DNA from: Ruminococcaceae bacterium OttesenSCG-928-I18
GTDB taxonomy: Bacteria > Bacillota > Clostridia > Oscillospirales > Ruminococcaceae
DNA length: 64,000 nucleotides
Assembly (NCBI GenBank): GCA_030266325.1
Contig: JAJDHT010000003.1
Coordinates: forward strand, 1-64,000
Reading direction: 5' to 3'
The notes under the pieces are model-generated. The model was not told the DNA's origin, searched no databases, and saw only the letters and a list, made by a program, of their open reading frames with translations. How positions within the stretch are numbered: the first letter of the stretch is position 1; every line of letters starts with the position of its first letter. Positions 57,190 through 64,000 of the stretch are shown here, one piece after another. A program made the translations under genes and the position numbers.

Positions 57190-58554
57190 TCAGATGTAGG
57201 TGTCCAGCGCATTGGCCGTGAGTACCGGCTCGGGCTGTGGTTCTTCTTCGGCCTCTTCTCCCAGAGGTTCGTCGCCGTAGTAAGCGGCGCCGTGCATCTC
57301 CTGCCAGTTTTGGCGGTTTTGCCCAAAGAAGAAATTCTGCTGGCCGTTCAGAAGGGCCTCCTGGCGGCTGGTCATGATCTCCTGCACTTCGATCTTCATG
57401 GGGCGCAAACTGTCGCGCAGTTGGTCAATCTCGGCCGCGAGCATCTTTTGCGTGTCCGCACGGTGGGTCACCAGTGTCATGATCATGCCTTCGTCGGAGG
57501 GCGTCAACCTTACGGTCACTTCTCCAAGTCCCTCGGGCATCAGCTTGATACTGAACTCCTGTTGGCCGCTCTGCAGCCCGGTTTGGATCCCCTGTTGCAT
57601 TTGGGTTACGAAGGGAACCTGCACCTGTGTGGTTCCGCTGGGGCCCGCTGTACCGGTTGTGATGACCGTGCCGCGAACCGCCGTGTTGTTGTTGGCCTGC
57701 TGCTGCAAACTTTCGATGTCGGTAAGGGGTTTTTGCTCTCCGGCCGGCTTTTCGCCGCTCTCAAGTTGCTGCTTTGCGGTTTGTACGGCGTTTTGGAACA
57801 AGGTCTGCGGGTCTTGTGCTTTGAGCACGGGCTGACTCTGTACCTCCACCACCGGAAGTTCGGCTTGCATCGTCTGGCCGGCGGCCGCTTGCGGTGTCGT
57901 ATTGCCCTGCGTTTTGCCCGCCATCGCCTGCATGGTTTGCAGGTGCTGGGTAAACGCCTCCAGCTTTGCCTGTCCCTCAGGGGTGCCTTTCAGCATTTGC
58001 AGAATGTCTTCGGGCTGTGCCGTCATCAGCATTTGTAGAATGTTTTGGCTCTGGGGAAGGGTGAGGCTGAGTGTGCCGTCCGCGTTTTGAGTAGGCGTAA
58101 GTTGCTGCCCGGAAATCTGTGCCATCAGCACCAGAAGCTGCTGTCCCATGGCGGTCTGTCCATCTTCCGTCTGCATCTGTTGCAGCTGCTTTTGCAGTTG
58201 CTCAATCAGCAGCAGCATCTCTTCGGCCGTCTCGCCGCCCTCTTCATCCGATACTCCGGAAGTCGCCTCGTCCATCATCATTTTCATGATTTTGGAGACC
58301 AAATCATCCAGGGAGAAAAAGGTGGGGTCTGACTGGGTGAGCACACCGAGATTTTGATATCCCTGTGTATAGGCCTGCATTTCGCGCCAACCCATACCGC
58401 TTTCGCCACTTTGTCCGTTTGCCGAGGGGTTCATTCCATTGAGATTGTACAGTATTTCGGCAAAACTGATGCCCGATGAGGACTCCTGTGCCGAACCCTG
58501 CAGCCCCTGGGCCGTTTGTACGGCTGCGGTTGCGCTTTGGATTGCTGTGTCCAT
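57190..58554 (-). CDS. fliK: Flagellar hook-length control protein FliK
   Basis: Gln/Met-rich N-terminus; C-terminal FSIKLMPEGLGEVTVRLTPSDEGMIMTLVTHRADTQKMLAAEIDQLRDSL. Confidence 0.88.
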   Translation of the reverse strand: MDTAIQSATAAVQTAQGLQGSAQESSSGISFAEILYNLNGMNPSANGQSGESGMGWREMQAYTQGYQNLGVLTQSDPTFFSLDDLVSKIMKMMMDEATSGVSDEEGGETAEEMLLLIEQLQKQLQQMQTEDGQTAMGQQLLVLMAQISGQQLTPTQNADGTLSLTLPQSQNILQMLMTAQPEDILQMLKGTPEGQAKLEAFTQHLQTMQAMAGKTQGNTTPQAAAGQTMQAELPVVEVQSQPVLKAQDPQTLFQNAVQTAKQQLESGEKPAGEQKPLTDIESLQQQANNNTAVRGTVITTGTAGPSGTTQVQVPFVTQMQQGIQTGLQSGQQEFSIKLMPEGLGEVTVRLTPSDEGMIMTLVTHRADTQKMLAAEIDQLRDSLRPMKIEVQEIMTSRQEALLNGQQNFFFGQNRQNWQEMHGAAYYGDEPLGEEAEEEPQPEPVLTANALDTYI

Positions 58555-58631
58555 TTTTTGTCACCTCCTTTTTAATGGTTTCATGTGCTCTGAACCTTTA
58601 TACAAAATCCGTCGATGCGGAGTTGTATACC

Positions 58632-59138
58632 CTAGAGTGAGGCGGCTTGTTCCGCCTGCCGTTCGGCCAGTTCCTCCAGTGCCTCTTCGTTCTTGGTTTC
58701 CAGGTATTTGAAACTGACCAGTTCCAAAATTCGTTCCTTTTCTTCCCGGTTGGATTCGGCCACGTACTCTTCCCACTGTTTTTCTTTCAGCTTTTCCAGA
58801 CCCTTGACGTCTTTGTCCAGTTGGATGACAATGGCCAGCTGCTTTTCGATTTCGATCTCTTTGGCGGCGATCTGCTCTTTGAGCGCGATCACGAGTTTTT
58901 CGGAGTTTTCCCGAAAGTAGGCGATACGCTGCACCTCTTCCATGCGAACCCCATGGGCCGCCTTTTGCTGGAACTCCACTTCTTTTTCGTGCAGCTGCTG
59001 CTGCACCGCTTCGAGTTTCTGTTCCAGTTCCACGCGTTCACGCCGCAGCCGTCCCAGTTCGTTGCGTTCTCTCTCATACAGGCTGCTTTTGTAGTTGAGC
59101 ATCTTTTCAAGGGTAAATGCAAATCTTCTCATAGCCAC
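58632..59138 (-). CDS. fliJ: Flagellar export protein FliJ
   Basis: RRFAFTLEKMLNYKSSLYERERNELGRLRRERVELEQKLEAVQ coiled coil; next to fliI. Confidence 0.87.
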   Translation of the reverse strand: MAMRRFAFTLEKMLNYKSSLYERERNELGRLRRERVELEQKLEAVQQQLHEKEVEFQQKAAHGVRMEEVQRIAYFRENSEKLVIALKEQIAAKEIEIEKQLAIVIQLDKDVKGLEKLKEKQWEEYVAESNREEKERILELVSFKYLETKNEEALEELAERQAEQAASL

Positions 59139-59144
59139 CCCTGG

Positions 59145-60458
59145 TTATTTGGCTGTTTCCAGCATGAGCTGCTTGGTCTGTTCATAGGTGTATTTTTCTT
59201 CCACCTGCTGTTGCAGCAGGGTATTGATGCTGTGGATGTGTGCGATGGCGTCGTCGAGCTCAGGGTTGGTTCCGCTTTTGTATGCGCCGATGGCGATCAG
59301 GTCTTCGTTGGCCTGGTAGGTGGCCAGCAGGTTGCGCAGCCGGCCCGCGGCGGCCTTTTGTTCGGGTTCCACGATGTCGTTCATCACACGGCTGATGCTG
59401 GAGAGAACGTCAATGGCGGGGTAGTGGTTTTTATGGGCCACCTTGCGCGAGAGCATGATGTGCCCGTCTATGATGCTTCGCACGGTATCGGAAATCGGTT
59501 CGTTCATGTCGTCGCCTTCCACGAGAACCGTGTAAATACCGGTGATTGAACCCTTTTCAAAATTGCCGCTGCGCTCTAGCAGTTTCGGCAGGGTGGAATA
59601 GATCGAAGGGGTATATCCACGTGCCACGGGGGCCTCCCCAACGGCCAGCCCGATGTCGCGCTGGGCCATACAGTAGCGGGTCAGCGAGTCCATCATGAGC
59701 AGTACGTCTTTGCCCTGATCGCGGAAGTACTCCGCTACGGCCGTGGCGCTCATCGCGCATTTGTTGCGGATCATGGCCGGCTGGTCCGAGGTGGCCACAA
59801 CCACCACGCTGCGTGCGGCACCCTCTTCGCCGAGGTCGCGCTCGAGGAACTCCACCACCTCACGTCCACGTTCTCCCACAAGGGCGATGACGTTGACATC
59901 GGCCTTGACGTTGCGCGCCAGCATGCCCATCAGGGTCGATTTCCCCACGCCGGAACCGGCGAAAATGCCCATCCTCTGCCCTTTTCCAATGGTCAAAAAC
60001 CCGTCGATGGCCTTGACGCCCATCTCGATAGGGCTGTTGATGCGGGGGCGATCCATGGGGTTTGCGGCCTCGCCCACCACGCTGTAGGGGATACCCGTGT
60101 CGGGCAGGGGGCCTTTCCCGTCCATCGGACGGCCAAGAGCGTCGATGGTGCGTCCGATCATCTCGTCACAAATTTTGATTTCGAGCTTGCGCCCGGTGTT
60201 GATTACGGTGGAACCGTACCCAATGCCCTCGGTGTCCTCATAGGGCATCAGCAGTACCTTGCTCTCTTTAAACCCAACAACCTCCGCCAGGACTTCGCGC
60301 CCATCCGAGAGGCCGATGCGGCATACATCGCCAACACTGCTGGTGGGGCCGGTCGCCTCCACCGTCATCCCCACCAATTTGTCGATCTTCCCCATATGGG
60401 TGCACAGATCGTCAACATTGAGCATTTGCAGGAATGCGGCTTGGTTCGTAGCCTCCAC
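59145..60458 (-). CDS. fliI: Flagellar protein export ATPase FliI
   Basis: GKGQRMGIFAGSGVGKSTLMGMLARN...VLLMMDSLTRYCMAQRDIGLAVGEAPVARGYTPSIYSTLPKLLERSG. Confidence 0.97.
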   Translation of the reverse strand: MEATNQAAFLQMLNVDDLCTHMGKIDKLVGMTVEATGPTSSVGDVCRIGLSDGREVLAEVVGFKESKVLLMPYEDTEGIGYGSTVINTGRKLEIKICDEMIGRTIDALGRPMDGKGPLPDTGIPYSVVGEAANPMDRPRINSPIEMGVKAIDGFLTIGKGQRMGIFAGSGVGKSTLMGMLARNVKADVNVIALVGERGREVVEFLERDLGEEGAARSVVVVATSDQPAMIRNKCAMSATAVAEYFRDQGKDVLLMMDSLTRYCMAQRDIGLAVGEAPVARGYTPSIYSTLPKLLERSGNFEKGSITGIYTVLVEGDDMNEPISDTVRSIIDGHIMLSRKVAHKNHYPAIDVLSSISRVMNDIVEPEQKAAAGRLRNLLATYQANEDLIAIGAYKSGTNPELDDAIAHIHSINTLLQQQVEEKYTYEQTKQLMLETAK

Positions 60459-60576
60459 CTCCTTTTCTCAAAATAGTGCGTTCCCTTTTCGTTTTGGGAA
60501 CCCATTGCAGTGTAAAACAAAACTGTGAGACTTGTGTGTCAATCTGAGGAATTTTGATTAAGCCCAAAGACACTTT

Positions 60577-60582
60577 ATTATA
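60577..60582 (-). promoter_or_regulatory. Candidate -10 (TATAAT) of an internal promoter upstream of fliI
   Basis: TATAAT on minus strand in the 192-bp fliH-fliI gap, next to TTTGGGAACA direct repeats; -35 unclear. Confidence 0.35.
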
Positions 60583-60650
60583 CTATATTTCTATGCATTT
60601 GGGAACAATGAAAGGCTCAGTTTGGGAACACCATACTACATTTTGGAACA

Positions 60651-61463
60651 TTATTCGACAGATTTTTGAAAGTAGATTTTCAAGTTTTCCAGCTGCGTTT
60701 TGAGGGAAGCGTCTATAACACCAGACGCTGTTTCGATTAAAATAGTGCCGGAGTCCGCCGGTATGGCACTGATGTCCACCTGCTCGCTCCCATCATATAA
60801 GTCTTGCAGGGTACCGATCAGGCGGGTCATATCCTGCGCCACTTCCACACGGATCCATGACTCGTTTTTCATGCCGTCGATCATGTGGCCCACCATGTCT
60901 TTCAGTACGGCGTCGTCTTCGCTCACCTTTTTGGCCAGAACCTTGGAGGCAATTTCCAATGCCATCCACTGCAGTTGCTGCTCATATTCAGCTTCAAACC
61001 CGGCCAGTTCGCCCTCCATACGGGACAGAGAGGACTCCAGTTCGTCCGCTGTTCGCTGGACGGTAGCCACCACGGTGTCATAACCCTCTTGATGTCCCTG
61101 CGCGATAGCCTCCTGCTTCAGTTGATCGATTTCTGTCATCGCGTCTGCCATCAGGGCGTCGCGCTCCGCCTGCGCCTCTTCCGCAGCGCGTGCTTTGATC
61201 TGCTCCGCCTCCTGCAGGGCATTCTGTAAAAGCTCTCCGCGCATCGGGCCAAGAGCGTCCGCCTCAAGGTCGGATGCGTTTTCAGGCAAAGATTCCTCTT
61301 CGTTCAGGTCGAACACATCCATGATGACCACGCGGGTGTCGTCGCCATCGTTTTCTTCCACGAAGAGCTTTTGTTCCACTTTCACCCGAGAGGGGAAGAT
61401 ATCCTCTATCTTCACGACGTCTTCGGTCAGGTGGACGCCACGCGCGCTGACAATGTTAGGCAA
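60651..61463 (-). CDS. fliH: Flagellar assembly protein FliH
   Basis: IKARAAEEAQAERDALMADAMTEIDQLKQEAIAQGHQEGYDTVVATVQR...; position between fliG and fliI. Confidence 0.87.
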   Translation of the reverse strand: MPNIVSARGVHLTEDVVKIEDIFPSRVKVEQKLFVEENDGDDTRVVIMDVFDLNEEESLPENASDLEADALGPMRGELLQNALQEAEQIKARAAEEAQAERDALMADAMTEIDQLKQEAIAQGHQEGYDTVVATVQRTADELESSLSRMEGELAGFEAEYEQQLQWMALEIASKVLAKKVSEDDAVLKDMVGHMIDGMKNESWIRVEVAQDMTRLIGTLQDLYDGSEQVDISAIPADSGTILIETASGVIDASLKTQLENLKIYFQKSVE

Positions 61464-62469
61464 TCACCTCATCCTTTCCGCCCTTGGATATGACAAGTTC
61501 GCCTTCGTCTTCCAGACGGCGAATGGTATCTACAATGCGCTGCTGTGCCTCTTCCACGTCACGCATACGCACATTGTGCAGATACTCGATGTCGGTGGCG
61601 ATCGTTTCTTGTGACCGCTTTGACATGTTTTGGAAAATCACACGCGACACTTCCGGATTTGCAGCCTTGAGGGCCACGGCGAGGTCCTTGGTATCGATGT
61701 CGCGCAGGAAACGCTGAATGGAGATGTCGTCGAGGTAGACAATATCCTCGAAAACAAACATGAGCTTGCGGATGTTTTCGGCAAGTTCGGGATCCTTGAC
61801 ACCGAGTTCGTCGAAGATATGTTTTTCCGTACTGCGATCCACATTGTTCATGATCTCGGCCACGTACGGTACACCGCCAAGTTCCATCAAATCGACCGAA
61901 ACGATGGAGCCGAACTTCTTCTCCAATGTGGATTCCACGACGTTGATTACGTCGGGGCTTGCCCTGTCCAAATTGGCGATGCGCTCTACCACTTCGATGC
62001 TGGTCTCTTGCGGAAGCTCCGCCAGAATCTGACTGGCCTGTTCCGCTCTTGCGTAGCTTAGGATCAGGGCAATGGTCTGAGGGTGTTCGTTTTGCAAGAT
62101 GGAAAGCAGGTTTTTGTAGTCGGCTTTCCGTACGAAATCGAAGGCCTTGGTGCGCAAACTCTTGGTGACGCGTTCCATAAGGCTGGCGGCCTGCTGCGGG
62201 CCGAAGGCCTTCTCAAGGACATCGCGGGCATAATCCACACCGCCTTCGGCGATGACCTTTTGCGTGACACACAACCCGTAAAAATCGTCAATGATTTCAT
62301 TGAGTTCCTCGGGCGGCAGGGCCTCCATCTTTGCCACTTCCAAAGAGAGTTGTTCGATCTCCTCTTCGCGCAAATATTTATAGACCTCAGCCGCCTCTTC
62401 CGTGCCAAGCGTGACGATGACAGCTGCCGCTTTTGTTCTGTTGGAAATTTTACCGCTTCCCAAAGCCAT
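61456..62469 (-). CDS. fliG: Flagellar motor switch protein FliG
   Basis: KAAAVIVTLGTEEAAEVYKYL...NEHPQTIALILSYARAEQASQILAELP...FVFEDIVYLDDISIQRFLRDID. Confidence 0.97.
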   Translation of the reverse strand: MALGSGKISNRTKAAAVIVTLGTEEAAEVYKYLREEEIEQLSLEVAKMEALPPEELNEIIDDFYGLCVTQKVIAEGGVDYARDVLEKAFGPQQAASLMERVTKSLRTKAFDFVRKADYKNLLSILQNEHPQTIALILSYARAEQASQILAELPQETSIEVVERIANLDRASPDVINVVESTLEKKFGSIVSVDLMELGGVPYVAEIMNNVDRSTEKHIFDELGVKDPELAENIRKLMFVFEDIVYLDDISIQRFLRDIDTKDLAVALKAANPEVSRVIFQNMSKRSQETIATDIEYLHNVRMRDVEEAQQRIVDTIRRLEDEGELVISKGGKDEVIA

Positions 62470-64000
62470 TATGCTTCACCCTCCCTCAGCCAATTTCGAA
62501 GGAGGTTTGCAGTGATTTCAGGATTTGTCTTGGCGAATTCACGCACCTCATTGGTAATTGCATTTTCGTTTTGTTCGTTCATGGCAGCACTCTTCAACTG
62601 CTTCTTGCGCTCCTCGATCTCCTGTTGTACCCTCAGGGCTTCCTCTTCTTCAGCCGCCGCAGCCGCCTCCGCCTCCGCAAGCCTCTTCTTCTGTGCCCGC
62701 CTGCGCAGCACCAGGATCAAAATGATGGCGATAATCATGGCCACGAGCACAGCGGCCGCAATATACACAAAGAGAGCGGGAAGGCCGAAGATCAGGTTCG
62801 CTTCTTCCTCTTCTTCGGGCGCGGCATCCAGCATACCTTGTACGGTTACATTTTCAATGGGCACATTCGTCGCCGCGGCAATAAGCTCCCTCAAGGTCTG
62901 GCGGGTGTCGTTGTTCAAGGTGCCGCGGATCATGACGCCGACGGAGACTTCTTCCAGGGTGGCGCCGTCCTTCTCGATCTGCTGCTTCATGTAGCTGACC
63001 AAAAAATCACGGTTGTGATAATAGTCCACGGTGTCCATCTCACCGTCACCATCAAGGTCGGCGTAAACGGGAACGTCGGTGTTGTCGGTTTCCCCTACAA
63101 CGCCTTCGGCGAACTCCCCAGCACCCATGACGGCCTGCATATCCTCATGGTTCATCACACCCTGTTCTGTGCCTTCCAAAGGGGTGTACTCCATGATTTC
63201 TGTAATCATTGCATCCCAGTCCAGCTGGGCAGTGATGGAAATACGGTAATCATCGCTTTCGGGGTAGGGAAGAGAGAGGATATTGGCTGTTTTTTCATAC
63301 AGCCGTTTCTCCACATCCGCCTCAAACCCTTGCCTTTGCAGGAACTGTGTGGTGGCGGCATATTCTGCGTCATACCCTTCTCCGGCCGCAGCCAAGGTGA
63401 CCCCTGTGCTGTCAATCACAGCCACTTGATCGGCGTCAATGCCGGCGGCCGGCCCCACAAGAAACCGGATTCCCGAAACCTGACCGGCGGTGAGCACCTG
63501 GCCACCACGCATCTCCACTTTTACACTGGCCGTGTTGGGTGTGGAACCTGCGTTCCAAACACGGTTGGAACGATCCTCAATATTCAGGGTGACGTAGGCA
63601 TTTTGTACACCGTCATAGGTACGGATAATGTCTTGCAACCGATCCTGCATCTGGTTGATCTGGTATTGCTGTTTTTCAAAATCGGTCGTTGTGAGGCCGC
63701 CAGCTTGTTGGAAGATATCATACTCCAGAGTGGAAGAGGGGATTCCCACGGTGGCCAGCTGTGCCATGGCGGCGTTTTCCTGGTTGGCCGAGACCTCCAA
63801 TTCGCCATTGGTGTTGATTCGGCCGGATATACCCGCTTCCTCAAGCGCGGCCAAACCCTGTACACTTTCCTCCTGTGGCAGGCCGGGGTATAAAACGATG
63901 TAACGAGCAGAACGTACATTTAAAAACACAACAAGGCCCACTGCCAAAGCGAGGACCACTGCTGTGAGTATAATGAGAAGCCTTTTTCGCGCTGGCTCCA
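62469..64000 (-). CDS. fliF: Flagellar M-ring protein FliF, 5' end cut by window edge
   Basis: YIVLYPGLPQEESVQGLAALEEAGI...ARVTLNIEDRS-like region, C-terminal TM and ENAITNEVREFAKTNPEITANLLRNWLREGE; frame stays open to 64000 (EPARKRLLIILTAVVLALAVGL). Confidence 0.95.
   Translation of the reverse strand, partial: EPARKRLLIILTAVVLALAVGLVVFLNVRSARYIVLYPGLPQEESVQGLAALEEAGISGRINTNGELEVSANQENAAMAQLATVGIPSSTLEYDIFQQAGGLTTTDFEKQQYQINQMQDRLQDIIRTYDGVQNAYVTLNIEDRSNRVWNAGSTPNTASVKVEMRGGQVLTAGQVSGIRFLVGPAAGIDADQVAVIDSTGVTLAAAGEGYDAEYAATTQFLQRQGFEADVEKRLYEKTANILSLPYPESDDYRISITAQLDWDAMITEIMEYTPLEGTEQGVMNHEDMQAVMGAGEFAEGVVGETDNTDVPVYADLDGDGEMDTVDYYHNRDFLVSYMKQQIEKDGATLEEVSVGVMIRGTLNNDTRQTLRELIAAATNVPIENVTVQGMLDAAPEEEEEANLIFGLPALFVYIAAAVLVAMIIAIILILVLRRRAQKKRLAEAEAAAAAEEEEALRVQQEIEERKKQLKSAAMNEQNENAITNEVREFAKTNPEITANLLRNWLREGEA

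Noticed and set aside
60598-60650. CRISPR-like array from the TTTGGGAACA repeats
   Set aside because: Repeat unit is only 9-10 nt with irregular short spacing and no cas genes; fits binding sites better.

Overview
This 64 kb window looks like a chromosomal segment of an anaerobic, amino-acid-fermenting Firmicute (Clostridia-like), judged from gene content only. Left to right: (i) a selenium/glycine-reductase region: selA (minus strand, cut by the window edge, with one in-frame TAG), a promoter plus single-aptamer glycine riboswitch and terminator, grdX-trxB(fused to a degenerate Trx domain)-trxA-grdE-grdA(Sec)-grdB(Sec)-grdC-grdD, an AhpD-like protein, a cysteine-desulfurase-like enzyme, a YedE-type transporter, a TusA/YedF protein and a DUF3343 protein; (ii) a minus-strand glycine/serine operon (gcvT-gcvH-glyA-serC-serA-gdh) behind a tandem glycine riboswitch; (iii) arginine/carbamoyl-phosphate genes (argF; argC-argJ-argB-argD-carA-carB) in which the CarA glutaminase nucleophile Cys is replaced by Asp; (iv) an NCS2 permease, an HD-GYP protein and a FapA/DUF342 protein; (v) a ~25 kb minus-strand flagellar/chemotaxis operon from fliF (cut by the window edge) to cheD. 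The observations most worth checking are the amber codon in selA despite two selenoprotein genes nearby, the Cys-to-Asp CarA, the TrxB-Trx fusion lacking the nucleophilic Cys, a diverged dispersed intergenic repeat, phased TTTGGGAACA repeats upstream of fliI, a 50-bp palindrome between flgE and flbD, and a long insertion in MotA. I saw no phage, CRISPR array, transposase or tRNA/rRNA gene.
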